From: Cellulosimicrobium cellulans
Lineage (GTDB): Bacteria > Actinomycetota > Actinomycetes > Actinomycetales > Cellulomonadaceae
Assembly: GCF_007679345.1 (NCBI RefSeq)
Contig: NZ_VEGH01000010.1
Span: 62,001 to 126,000 of the forward strand
Reading direction: 5' to 3'
DNA length: 64,000 bases
Part shown: one piece after another, positions 14,485 through 22,888 of the stretch
How the letters are laid out: each line of letters starts with the position of its first letter
Numbering within the stretch: the stretch's first letter is position 1
The notes under the pieces: model-generated
Database searches by the model: none
Told to the model about the DNA's origin: nothing
Seen by the model: the letters and a program-made list of their open reading frames with translations, nothing else
Position numbers and translations under genes: made by a program

Positions 14485-15762
14485 ATGAGCGCCGCCACCA
14501 CCACCGGGTACCGCCTGTTCGAGATCACCGCCGACCGCGTCGAGGACTACCGGGCCGTCGACGGCATGGCCTTCGCCGAGCCGGCCCGCGACCCGGGGCT
14601 CGACGCCGAGGTGCCGTTCGCGGTCCCCCTGGACCGGGCGGTCGCGGTCGAGACCGAGGACGGCGAGATCGTCGCCGTGCACGGGTCCTACGCGTTCGCG
14701 CTGCCCACCCCCGGCGGGTCGGTGCCGTGCGCCGGGCTCACCTGGGTCGGCGTGCGGCCGGACCACCGCCGCCGCGGTCTGCTGTCCACGATGATGCGGG
14801 CGCACCTCGACCGGTCGCTGGCCCGCGGCGAGCACGTGTCGGCGCTGTTCGCCGCCGAGCCCGGGATCTACGGCCGGTTCGGCTACGGCTCCGCCTCGGA
14901 CCACCTCCGCCTGACGATGCCGCGGGGCGCCGCGCTGCGGGACGTCCCCGGGTCCGCCGACCTCACCGTCCGGTTCGCGACGCTCGACCCGACCGCGCAC
15001 GAGGGCGTGGTCGAGGACGTGTACGCCGCCGCGGGGCGGGGTCGGCCGGGCTGGATCCGCCGCGGGTCGGACGCCCTGCGCCGGATCGCCGTGGCGGACC
15101 CGGCGGCGTGGCGCAGCGGCGGCGAGCAGGCGCGGCTCCTCACCGTGCACGCCCCCGACGGCAGCCCCCGCGCCTTCGCGATCCTGCGCCGCACGCAGAC
15201 CTGGGGCGACGGCGGCGCGGAGTACCCCGTGCAGGTGCGGCTGTCCGCAGCGGTCGACGCCGCGGCGGCGCACCGGCTGTGGTCGGTGCTGCTCGACCTG
15301 GACCTGACGGCGAAGGTCACCACCGGGATGCTGCCGGTCGACGACCCGCTGCTCGCCCTGCTGGTCGACACCCGGCGCCCGGTCCCCCGGGTCAGCGACA
15401 ACCTGTGGGTGCGGCTGCTCGACGTGCCCGCCGCGCTGGCGGGCCGCCGGTACGCGGCGCCGCTCGACGTGGTGCTCCGGGTCCGGGACGGCCTGCTGCC
15501 CGCCAACGACGGCGCGTGGCGGCTGGTCACGGGCGAGGCCGGGGCGGACGGCACCCACGGCGCGCGCGTCGAGCCGGCCGGTGCGGTCGCGCCGGACCTG
15601 GAGCTCGACGTGCGCGAGCTCGGCGCCGCCTACCTGGGCGGTCGCAGCCTCGCGGCCCTGGCGGCGGCCGGCCAGGTCACGGCCGCGCGCCCGGACGCGC
15701 TGCACCGCGCGGCGACCGCCTTCGGCTGGCCGGTCGCCCCGGTGTGCCCCTGGGTCTTCTGA
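14485..15762 (+). CDS. Eis-type GNAT N-acetyltransferase
   Basis: A 425-residue protein with the Eis arrangement: an N-terminal GNAT domain with acetyl-CoA loop VRPDHRRRGLL (about 90-100), a degenerate second GNAT region, and a C-terminal sterol-carrier-like domain (LELDVRELGAAYLGGRSLAAL). It ends in Phe; in mycobacterial Eis the C-terminal carboxylate acts in catalysis, so the exact end is functionally plausible. Relatives acetylate amines on aminoglycosides, other drugs and proteins. I chose ATG 14485 because AGGA lies 8 nt upstream; ATG 14476 is in frame. A hairpin follows the stop. Confidence 0.85.
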   Translation: MSAATTTGYRLFEITADRVEDYRAVDGMAFAEPARDPGLDAEVPFAVPLDRAVAVETEDGEIVAVHGSYAFALPTPGGSVPCAGLTWVGVRPDHRRRGLLSTMMRAHLDRSLARGEHVSALFAAEPGIYGRFGYGSASDHLRLTMPRGAALRDVPGSADLTVRFATLDPTAHEGVVEDVYAAAGRGRPGWIRRGSDALRRIAVADPAAWRSGGEQARLLTVHAPDGSPRAFAILRRTQTWGDGGAEYPVQVRLSAAVDAAAAHRLWSVLLDLDLTAKVTTGMLPVDDPLLALLVDTRRPVPRVSDNLWVRLLDVPAALAGRRYAAPLDVVLRVRDGLLPANDGAWRLVTGEAGADGTHGARVEPAGAVAPDLELDVRELGAAYLGGRSLAALAAAGQVTAARPDALHRAATAFGWPVAPVCPWVF

Positions 15763-15771
15763 GCGTCGCCT

Positions 15772-15837
15772 CGCCGAGTCTCCACTTCTCGCCTGCGCCC
15801 CGGTCGTCGGGGACAGGCACGCGGTGGAGACTCGGCG
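15772..15837. repeat. Intergenic inverted repeat, TCTCCAC subtype
   Basis: Perfect 14-bp arms CGCCGAGTCTCCAC (15772-15785) and complement (15824-15837), with a small inner stem GCCTG/CAGGC (15791-15795 and 15814-15818). It lies between the convergent Eis-type and rpiB genes and is a likely bidirectional terminator of the same intergenic family. Confidence 0.9.
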
Positions 15838-15840
15838 GGC

Positions 15841-15921
15841 GCGTCAGGCGCGCGCGGCGCGGGCGAGGAGCGCGTCAGGCGCGCGCGGCGCGGGCGAGGA
15901 GCGCGTCAGGCGCGCGCGGCC
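15841..15921. repeat. 31-bp tandem repeat over the rpiB stop codon
   Basis: A 31-bp unit starting GCGTCAGGCGCGCGCGG occurs at 15841, 15872 and, partially, 15903. The third copy contains the rpiB stop (TCA at 15906-15908 on this strand) and its last codons, so the two outer copies are duplications of the gene end lying downstream of the stop. This looks like replication slippage. Confidence 0.9.
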
Positions 15922-16358
15922 TCGTACGCCGCGAGCTGGTCGATCCGGCGCTGGTGGCGCGGGTCCTGGGAGAACGGCTCGTTCACGAAGACGTCGACCA
16001 GCTCCAGCGCCTCGTCGACCGAGTGCTGCCGGGCGCCGATCGCGACGACGTTCGCGTCGTTGTGCTGCCGGCCCAGCCGCGCGGTGTCGGTGTTCCACGC
16101 CAGGGCGGCGCGCACGCCGGCGACCTTGTTCGCGGCGATCTGCTCGCCGTTGCCGGACCCGCCGATGACGACGCCCAGGCTGCCCGGGTCGGCCACGACG
16201 GCCTCCCCCGCGGCGAAGCACACGGCCGGGTAGTCGTCCTGCGGGTCGTACTCGGCGGCGCCGTGGTCGACGACGTCGTGCCCCGCGGCGCGCAGGTGCT
16301 CGACCAGCGCGACCTTCAGCTCGAACCCGGCGTGGTCAGCGGCGACATGGATACGCAT
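15906..16358 (-). CDS. rpiB: Ribose-5-phosphate isomerase B
   Basis: A 150-residue RpiB/LacAB protein that interconverts ribose 5-phosphate and ribulose 5-phosphate in the pentose phosphate pathway. It has the DHAG motif (8-11) and GGSGNGEQIAANK at 66-78. In actinobacterial enzymes the Glu of this loop (here E72) replaces the Cys used as base in enterobacteria. QHND (98-101) completes the substrate site. Length is normal. The 3' end is embedded in a 31-bp tandem repeat whose extra copies lie after the stop. Confidence 0.92.
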   Translation of the reverse strand: MRIHVAADHAGFELKVALVEHLRAAGHDVVDHGAAEYDPQDDYPAVCFAAGEAVVADPGSLGVVIGGSGNGEQIAANKVAGVRAALAWNTDTARLGRQHNDANVVAIGARQHSVDEALELVDVFVNEPFSQDPRHQRRIDQLAAYEAARA

Positions 16359-16511
16359 GGGGCCATCCTGCCGCACGCCCGGCCGCGGCGTCGCGACCGT
16401 CCGCGTCCCGGCCGCCGCCACCCGGGGCAGCGCTCCGTCACCCCCGCGACCTAGGCTGGCTCCCGGTGCGCGGCCGCGCGCCTGCCCGACCGGAAGGGAC
16501 CCCCCTCGACC

Positions 16512-18488
16512 ATGACCCGCAGCGGCATCGACACCTCGGCCCTCGACCCGGCCGTCCGGCCCCAGGACGACCTGTACGCGCACGTCAACGGCCGGTGGGT
16601 GGCCGAGCACGTGATCCCCGCCGACCGGGCGATGGACGGCTCGTTCCGCGCGCTGCACGACCAGGCCGAGGAGCAGGTCCGGGACATCATCGTCGAGGCG
16701 GGCGAGGCCGCGGAGGCCACCGGGGTGCAGGCCCAGATCGGCGCGCTCTACGCGTCGTTCATGGACACCGACGCCGTCGAGGCCTCCGGCACCGAGCCAC
16801 TGCGACCCGACCTGTCGGCGATCGCCGCCGCGACCACCCGCCAGGACCTCACGGACGTCCTCGGCACCCTGCAGCGCACCGGCGCCGCCGCCGGCACCGG
16901 GTTCTGGGTGGACAACGACGCCAAGGACCCCGAGCGGTACGTCGTCTACCTGTACCAGTCGGGCCTCGGCCTGCCCGACGAGTCGTACTACCGCGACGAG
17001 CAGTACGCGTCGGTGCTCGCGGCCTACCGCCCGCACGTCGCGCGGATGCTGCGCCTGGGCGGCTGGTCCGCGGACGAGGCGGCCGCGGACGAGGCAGCGG
17101 GCCGGGTCGTCGCGCTCGAGACGATGATCGCCGCGGGCCACTGGGACGTCGTCAAGGACCGCGACGCCGACCTCACCTACAACCCGACGACGCTCGCCGC
17201 CCTCGCGACGACGGCGCCGGGCTTCGACTGGGAGGCGTGGTCCCGCGCGCTCGGCGCCCCGCAGGGCTCGCTCGACGAGCTGGTGGTCCGCGAGCCGTCG
17301 TTCGCGACCGCGTTCGCCGGCCTCTGGGCGTCGGAGCCCGTCGAGGACTGGCAGGCCTGGCTGGCGTACCACGCGATCAGCGCGCGGGCCCCGTACCTGT
17401 CCTCCGAGCTGGTCGAGGCGAACTTCGACTTCCACGGCCGCACGCTGACCGGCGCCCAGGAGCTGCGGGACCGGTGGAAGCGCGGCGTCTCGCTCGTGCA
17501 GGGCGTCCTCGGCGAGGCCGTCGGCGAGGTCTACGTCGCCCGGCACTTCCCGCCGGCGCACAAGGAGCGGATGGAGGTGCTCGTCGGTCACCTGGTCGAG
17601 GCGTACCGCGAGTCCATCACCGCGCTCGACTGGATGGGCGAGGACACCAGGGCCAAGGCCCTCGCCAAGCTCGACGCGTTCACCCCGAAGATCGGCTACC
17701 CGGTCAAGTGGCGCGACTACTCGGGCCTCGACCTGCGCGCCGACGACCTGGTGGGCAACGTCCGCCGCGCGTCCGCGTTCGAGCAGGACTACGAGCTGCA
17801 CAAGATCGGCAGGCCGATCGACCGCGACGAGTGGTTCATGACCCCGCAGACGGTCAACGCCTACTACAACCCCGGCATGAACGAGATCGTGTTCCCCGCC
17901 GCGATCCTGCAGCCGCCGTTCTTCGACGCCGACGCGGACGACGCCGTGAACTACGGCGGCATCGGCGCGGTCATCGGGCACGAGATCGGCCACGGCTTCG
18001 ACGACCAGGGCTCGAAGTACGACGGCCAGGGCCGGCTCGAGGACTGGTGGACCGAGCAGGACCGCGCGGAGTTCGAGAAGCGCACGTCGGCGCTCATCGA
18101 GCAGTACAACGCGTTCTCGCCCGCCCAGCTGAACGGGTCGCACCACGTGAACGGCGCGCTCACCATCGGCGAGAACATCGGCGACCTGGGCGGCCTGTCC
18201 ATCGCGCTGAAGGCCTACCGCATCGCGCTCGGCCGGCCGCTGGACGAGGCGCCCGAGGTCGACGGCCTCACCGGCGTCCAGCGGGTGCTGCTCGGCTGGG
18301 CGCAGGTCTGGCGGGCCAAGGGCCGCGACGAGGAGATCATCCGCCGGCTCGCGGTCGACCCGCACTCCCCGGACGAGGTCCGCTGCAACGCGGTGGTGCG
18401 GAACGTGGACGAGTTCTACACGGCGTTCGACGTGCAGCCCGGCGACGGGCTGTACCTCGCGCCCGAGGAGCGCGTGCGCATCTGGTGA
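16512..18488 (+). CDS. M13-family zinc metallopeptidase (PepO/neprilysin-like)
   Basis: A 658-residue endopeptidase. Zinc motif HEIGH at 490-494 with the third ligand and support in ENIGDLGG (E554, D558). NAYYNPGMNEIVFPAAILQPPFF is the substrate-binding strand of the family. There is no signal peptide or membrane segment, so it is probably cytoplasmic, as is usual for actinobacterial PepO. It would trim oligopeptides. ATG 16512 follows a GGAAGGGA ribosome site at slightly long spacing; a TAGGCT -10 candidate lies at 16452-16457. A strong hairpin follows the stop. Confidence 0.9.
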   Translation: MTRSGIDTSALDPAVRPQDDLYAHVNGRWVAEHVIPADRAMDGSFRALHDQAEEQVRDIIVEAGEAAEATGVQAQIGALYASFMDTDAVEASGTEPLRPDLSAIAAATTRQDLTDVLGTLQRTGAAAGTGFWVDNDAKDPERYVVYLYQSGLGLPDESYYRDEQYASVLAAYRPHVARMLRLGGWSADEAAADEAAGRVVALETMIAAGHWDVVKDRDADLTYNPTTLAALATTAPGFDWEAWSRALGAPQGSLDELVVREPSFATAFAGLWASEPVEDWQAWLAYHAISARAPYLSSELVEANFDFHGRTLTGAQELRDRWKRGVSLVQGVLGEAVGEVYVARHFPPAHKERMEVLVGHLVEAYRESITALDWMGEDTRAKALAKLDAFTPKIGYPVKWRDYSGLDLRADDLVGNVRRASAFEQDYELHKIGRPIDRDEWFMTPQTVNAYYNPGMNEIVFPAAILQPPFFDADADDAVNYGGIGAVIGHEIGHGFDDQGSKYDGQGRLEDWWTEQDRAEFEKRTSALIEQYNAFSPAQLNGSHHVNGALTIGENIGDLGGLSIALKAYRIALGRPLDEAPEVDGLTGVQRVLLGWAQVWRAKGRDEEIIRRLAVDPHSPDEVRCNAVVRNVDEFYTAFDVQPGDGLYLAPEERVRIW

Positions 18489-18496
18489 CGGACGAC

Positions 18497-18533
18497 CGCG
18501 GCGCCCGTCCCCGGCCGGGGGGCGGGCGCCGCG
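18497..18533. terminator. Bidirectional terminator hairpin
   Basis: Perfect 11-bp G+C arms (18497-18507 and 18523-18533, CGCGGCGCCCG) between the convergent M13 peptidase and secreted-protein genes. There is no U-tract, as is common in this G+C-rich genome. Confidence 0.75.
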
Positions 18534-18567
18534 GCGCGTCGTCAGGCCTGCGCGAGCGGGCCGCCCG

Positions 18568-19122
18568 TCACGGCAGCGTCGTCAGCGCCGCCGTCGCCAC
18601 CCGGAACCCGGCCCCGGTCTCGTCCACCACGCAGGACATGCCGTTCGACCCGCTGGTGCAGGTGTACGGCCCGACCGTCTGCGTCTGCCCGTACTCCAGC
18701 ACCGGGGTGTCCGCCGAGGCGGGCGCGGGCGCCGGCCCCTCGACGCAGGGCGTCGTGACGCCGTCGGACTCGTTGAGCACCACGGTGTGCCCGGTGGTGC
18801 CGGTGCAGCCCTCGGACGCGGGCACCGAGTACTGGATGTTCGCGATCGTGCAGGTCACGCCGTCGGGCGACATGGTGCACGCGATGTTGCCGGTCGGGGA
18901 CGCGAACGACGTCGCGACGTCGCTGGTCGCGCCGGACGTGGCGCCGTCGGTCGCGGCGCCGGACGCGGCCTGCGAGGCGGGCGCCGACGGGTCCGCGGTC
19001 GTCCCGCCGTCGGATCCGCCGCCGAGCACGACGATCGCCGCGACGACCAGGCCGAGGACCAGCACGACGTCCACGGCGAGGAAGATCTTCACGCCGCGGC
19101 TCAGGTTCGCGAGGGCTGCCAT
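18568..19122 (-). CDS. Membrane-anchored exported protein, SPTGNIxC (DUF6636-like) domain
   Basis: A 184-residue protein with an N-terminal membrane anchor (about 11-33) and an Ala/Thr/Ser-rich linker to about residue 70. The extracytoplasmic domain begins SFASPTGNIAC and has six cysteines (82, 91, 106, 126, 155, 164), probably in three disulfides, and the closing pattern YTCTSGSNGMSCVV..TGAGF. This resembles the small secreted SPSGNIxC domain common in actinobacteria. I know no function for it. Alone among its neighbours, on the minus strand after a convergent peptidase gene. Confidence 0.65.
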   Translation of the reverse strand: MAALANLSRGVKIFLAVDVVLVLGLVVAAIVVLGGGSDGGTTADPSAPASQAASGAATDGATSGATSDVATSFASPTGNIACTMSPDGVTCTIANIQYSVPASEGCTGTTGHTVVLNESDGVTTPCVEGPAPAPASADTPVLEYGQTQTVGPYTCTSGSNGMSCVVDETGAGFRVATAALTTLP

Positions 19123-19185
19123 CTGCTACCTCCGGGGGTGGGGCGGGGGCGGCGCGCACCCGGGGGGCGGGCGCGCGGCCGGCGC

Positions 19186-19809
19186 TCAGTCGAAGACGGG
19201 GCCCTTGGTGCGGGTGCGCTTGAGCTCGTAGAACCCGGGCACGCCGGTGATCAGGACGAAGCCGTCCCAGAAGCGGCCGGCCTCCTCACCCTTCGGGGCC
19301 GGCGTCATCACGGGGCCGAAGAAGGCGGTGCCGTTGACGGCGACGACCGGGGTGCCGACCTCGTCGCCGACCAGCGCGATCGCCTCGGCGTGCGAGGCCC
19401 GCAGCTGCTCGTCGAACTCGTCGGTGTCGCCGTACGCGACGAGCGACTGCGGCAGCCCGACCTCGTCCAGGGACTCCCGGATGATCGCCCAGGTGTCCGA
19501 GCGGCCGCCCGGGTGCCGGCGCGTGCCCAGCGCGTCGTACAGCGGCTTGAGGTGCTCGGCGCCGTACAGCTCCTTGGCGGCGGTCAGCACGCGCACGGCC
19601 GCCCAGGAGTCGTCCATCAGCGCGCGGTACTCGTCGGGGAGGTCGCGGCCCTCGTTGAGCACGGACAGGCTCATCACGTGCCAGCGGACGTCGACGTCGC
19701 GGACCCGCTGCACCTCGGTCATCCAGCGCGACGTCATCCACGCCCAGGGGCACGCGGGGTCGAACCAGAAGTCGGCGGTGTCGCGGTCGGGCGCGGTCGT
19801 CTCGGTCAC
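19186..19809 (-). CDS. Rv2466c-type mycothiol-linked DsbA-fold oxidoreductase (CPWA variant)
   Basis: A 207-residue DsbA-like thioredoxin-fold protein matching, from memory, the mycobacterial mycothiol-dependent nitroreductase Rv2466c: DFWFDPACPW, HVMSLSVLNEGRDLP, GTPVVAVNGTAFFGPV, and the C-terminal FYELKRTRT. The active-site motif is CPWA (20-23) where Rv2466c has CPWC, so the resolving cysteine is absent and a monothiol mechanism with mycothiol is expected. The start is GTG with AGGAG about 9 nt upstream. It is cytoplasmic, with no signal peptide. Confidence 0.85.
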   Translation of the reverse strand: MTETTAPDRDTADFWFDPACPWAWMTSRWMTEVQRVRDVDVRWHVMSLSVLNEGRDLPDEYRALMDDSWAAVRVLTAAKELYGAEHLKPLYDALGTRRHPGGRSDTWAIIRESLDEVGLPQSLVAYGDTDEFDEQLRASHAEAIALVGDEVGTPVVAVNGTAFFGPVMTPAPKGEEAGRFWDGFVLITGVPGFYELKRTRTKGPVFD

Positions 19810-20036
19810 TGGGAGGGCTCCTCGGGCTGTCGACGTCGGGTGCGTGCGCGCGGACGCGGGCGCCGTCCGGTCGACCGCGCCGCCCGCCATCATGCCCCGG
19901 AACCGGGGGGCCGTGTCACGCGGGGGCGGGAGCCCGGCGGACGCACGCACCCGCCGGGTGGTGGAATGATGCGGCGACGCCTCAGCGAGGCTGTCCCCCG
20001 CAGACCTGCGACCGACGTTCCACGAGGAGACCCCGC

Positions 20037-22676
20037 GTGCCCGCAGAGAACCTGACCCGCGACGAGGCCCGGACCCGGGCCGCCCTGGTCGACGTCCAGT
20101 CCTACGACGTGGCGCTCGACCTGACGACGGGGCCGGTGACGTTCACCTCGACGACGACCGTCCGGTTCACCGCCCGGGAGGCCGGCGCCGGCACGTTCCT
20201 CGACCTCGTCGCGCCGACCGTGCACCGCGTGGTGCTGAACGGGACCGAGCTCGACCCGGCCGAGGTCGTCGCCGACTCGCGCATCCGCCTCGACGGCCTC
20301 GCCGAGCAGAACGAGGTCGTCGTCGTCGCCGACGCGGCCTACATGAACACCGGCGAGGGCCTGCACCGGTTCGTCGACCCGGTCGACGACGAGGTGTACC
20401 TGTACTCCCAGTTCGAGGTGGCCGACTCCCGGCGCGTGTTCGCCGTGTTCGAGCAGCCCGACCTCAAGGCCACCTTCGCGTTCACGGTGACCGCGCCCGC
20501 GCACTGGGTGGTCGTGTCGAACTCCCCCGCCGTCGGCGACCCCGTCCCCGTCGAGGGCGGCAGCAACCGCAACGGCGGCCGCGACGAGGGCACCGCGACC
20601 TGGACGTTCGAGCCGACGCCGCGGGTGTCCTCGTACATCACCGCGGTGGTCGCGGGCCCGTACCACCACGAGCACGGCGAGCTCACGTCGCGCGACGGCC
20701 GCACCATCCCGCTCGGCGTCTACTGCCGCGGCTCGCTCGCGCAGCACCTGGACACGGACAACATCCTCGACATCACGCGGGCCGGCTTCGCGTTCTACGA
20801 GGAGCAGTTCGACTTCCCGTACCCGTTCGCCAAGTACGACCAGCTGTTCGTGCCGGAGTTCAACGCGGGCGCGATGGAGAACGCCGGCGCGGTCACGTTC
20901 CTCGAGTCCTACGTGTTCCGGTCCAAGGTGCCGGAGGCCACGGTCGAGCGCCGCGCGGTGACGATCCTGCACGAGCTCGCCCACATGTGGTTCGGCGACC
21001 TGGTCACCATGCGCTGGTGGGACGACCTGTGGCTGAACGAGTCGTTCGCCGAGTACGCCTCCACGCTGGCGACGGCCGAGGCGACCCGCTGGACCACCGC
21101 CTGGACCACGTTCTCCTCGCTGGAGAAGGGCTGGGCCTACCGCCAGGACCAGCTGCCGTCGACGCACCCGATCGCCGCGGACATCCGCGACCTGGAGGAC
21201 GTCGAGGTCAACTTCGACGGCATCACCTACGCCAAGGGCGCGAGCGTGCTCAAGCAGCTCGTCGCGTGGGTCGGCCAGGAGCAGTTCTTCGCGGGCGTCC
21301 GGCAGTACTTCGCGAAGCACGCCTGGGGCAACACCGAGCTGCGCGACCTGCTCACCGAGCTCGAGGCCACCTCCGGCCGCGATCTGTCGGCGTGGTCGGC
21401 GCTGTGGCTGGAGCAGTCCGGCGTGACGCTGCTGCGCCCGGAGATCACCTCCGAGGTCGGCGAGGACGGCGTCGAGCGGATCACCGCGCTGGCCGTGCGC
21501 CAGGAGGTGCCCGCCACCCACCCAGTGCAGCGCCCGCACCGCCTCGTGGTCGGCGGCTACGACGTCGTCGCGGACGCCTCCGGCGAGACCCGCCTGGAGC
21601 GCGTCGTGCGCGTCGAGCTGGACGTCGACGGCGAGCGCACCGAGGTGCCCGAGCTCGTCGGCACGAAGCGGCCCGACCTGCTGCTGCTCAACGACGAGGA
21701 CCTGGCCTACGCCAAGGTCCGGCTGGACGAGCGCTCGCTCGCCACCGCGATCGCGCACCTCGGCCACTTCACCGAGTCGCTCCCGCGCACGCTGGTCTGG
21801 GCGGCGGTCTGGGACGCGACCCGCGACGGCGAGACCCCCGCGCGCGACTACGTCGACCTGCTGCTCGGCAGCATCGCGCACGAGACGGACTCCTCGGTCG
21901 TCCTGGTGCTGCTCCGCCAGCTGCACACCGCGCTCGACCTGTACGTGGCGGCCGAGCACCGGTCGGCCACCGAGGTCGCCGCCGCGGACACGCTGTGGAC
22001 GCTCGCGACCGACGCCGAGGGCGGCAGCGACACCCAGCTGCAGCTCGTCAAGGCGTTCGCGGCCCGCGCCTCGACCCCCGAGCAGCTCGACGCCGTCGCG
22101 GCGCTGCTGGACGGCGGCACCCGGCTGGACGGCCTGTCGATCGACACCGACCTGCGCTGGGAGCTGCTGACCTCGCTGGTCGCCGGCGACCGCGCGGGCG
22201 AGGCGGAGATCGACGCGCAGCTCGCGGCGGACCCGACCGCGACCGGCCAGCGCGCCGCGGCGGCGGCCCGCGCGGCGCTGCCGACCGCCGACGCCAAGGC
22301 CGCCGCCTGGGCCGCGGTCGTCGACTCCGACGCGCTGCCGAACGCCCTGCAGGCCGCGACCATCGGCGGGTTCGGCCGCGTGCACGACCGCACGCTGCTC
22401 CGCCCGTTCGTGGCGCCGTACTTCGACGGGCTCGAGCGCGTGTGGTCGGAGAAGACCAACGAGATGGCGCAGAACATCGTGACCGGCCTGTACCCGACCG
22501 AGCTGGCGGACGACGCCGGCGACGGCGCGGTCGACGTGGCCGGGGCGACCGACGCGTGGCTGGCCGCGCACCCGGACGCGGCCCCGGCGCTGCGCCGGCT
22601 GGTGGTCGAGGCCCGCGACGGCGTGCGCCGGCTGCTCGCGGCCCAGGCGGCCGACCGCCACTACCACGAGGCCTGA
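20037..22676 (+). CDS. pepN: Aminopeptidase N
   Basis: An 879-residue M1 zinc aminopeptidase. It has the GAMEN exopeptidase motif and HELAH at 312-316 with the third zinc ligand E335 in NESFAEYAS, exactly 18 residues after the second His. An ERAP1-like C-terminal helical domain makes up the rest. Cytoplasmic; it releases N-terminal residues from peptides. The GTG start follows an AGGAGA ribosome site. Full length for the actinobacterial family. A 12-bp hairpin and a nested palindrome follow. Confidence 0.93.
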   Translation: MPAENLTRDEARTRAALVDVQSYDVALDLTTGPVTFTSTTTVRFTAREAGAGTFLDLVAPTVHRVVLNGTELDPAEVVADSRIRLDGLAEQNEVVVVADAAYMNTGEGLHRFVDPVDDEVYLYSQFEVADSRRVFAVFEQPDLKATFAFTVTAPAHWVVVSNSPAVGDPVPVEGGSNRNGGRDEGTATWTFEPTPRVSSYITAVVAGPYHHEHGELTSRDGRTIPLGVYCRGSLAQHLDTDNILDITRAGFAFYEEQFDFPYPFAKYDQLFVPEFNAGAMENAGAVTFLESYVFRSKVPEATVERRAVTILHELAHMWFGDLVTMRWWDDLWLNESFAEYASTLATAEATRWTTAWTTFSSLEKGWAYRQDQLPSTHPIAADIRDLEDVEVNFDGITYAKGASVLKQLVAWVGQEQFFAGVRQYFAKHAWGNTELRDLLTELEATSGRDLSAWSALWLEQSGVTLLRPEITSEVGEDGVERITALAVRQEVPATHPVQRPHRLVVGGYDVVADASGETRLERVVRVELDVDGERTEVPELVGTKRPDLLLLNDEDLAYAKVRLDERSLATAIAHLGHFTESLPRTLVWAAVWDATRDGETPARDYVDLLLGSIAHETDSSVVLVLLRQLHTALDLYVAAEHRSATEVAAADTLWTLATDAEGGSDTQLQLVKAFAARASTPEQLDAVAALLDGGTRLDGLSIDTDLRWELLTSLVAGDRAGEAEIDAQLAADPTATGQRAAAAARAALPTADAKAAAWAAVVDSDALPNALQAATIGGFGRVHDRTLLRPFVAPYFDGLERVWSEKTNEMAQNIVTGLYPTELADDAGDGAVDVAGATDAWLAAHPDAAPALRRLVVEARDGVRRLLAAQAADRHYHEA

Positions 22677-22695
22677 CCCGCACCCCGGCCCGGCA

Positions 22696-22749
22696 CGACG
22701 CGCCCGGCGCCCGACCCTCGCTCGCGGGGGCCGGGCACCGGGCGCGTCG
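22696..22749 (+). terminator. pepN terminator hairpin
   Basis: Perfect 12-bp arms CGACGCGCCCGG (22696-22707) and complement (22738-22749), starting 19 bases after the pepN stop. Confidence 0.7.
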
Positions 22750-22814
22750 CCGTCCCGGGCGACGCCGGCGTCAGCGTCGAGATCGGTCGTCCTGCCGCGA
22801 CCCAGGGGGTCGAT

Positions 22815-22888
22815 CGCCGAGATAGGGCCCCCGCGGCGAGATAGGACCGTCCTCGGCCCTATCTCGCCGCAGCGGTCCTATCTCGGCG
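22815..22888. repeat. Nested palindrome with exchangeable arms, GATAGGACC subtype
   Basis: Four similar half-sites: CGCCGAGATAGGGCC (22815), CGGCGAGATAGGACC (22834), GGCCCTATCTCGCCG and GGTCCTATCTCGGCG (to 22888). Nested pairing needs one G-T wobble in each stem. Crossed pairing gives perfect GATAGGGCC and GATAGGACC cores instead. The right arm contains the stop codon of the convergent P-loop protein gene. Confidence 0.9.

Noticed and set aside
15841-15921. Tandem repeat considered as a small CRISPR array
   Set aside because: Units are contiguous with no spacers, and are copies of the rpiB gene end; no cas genes are present.
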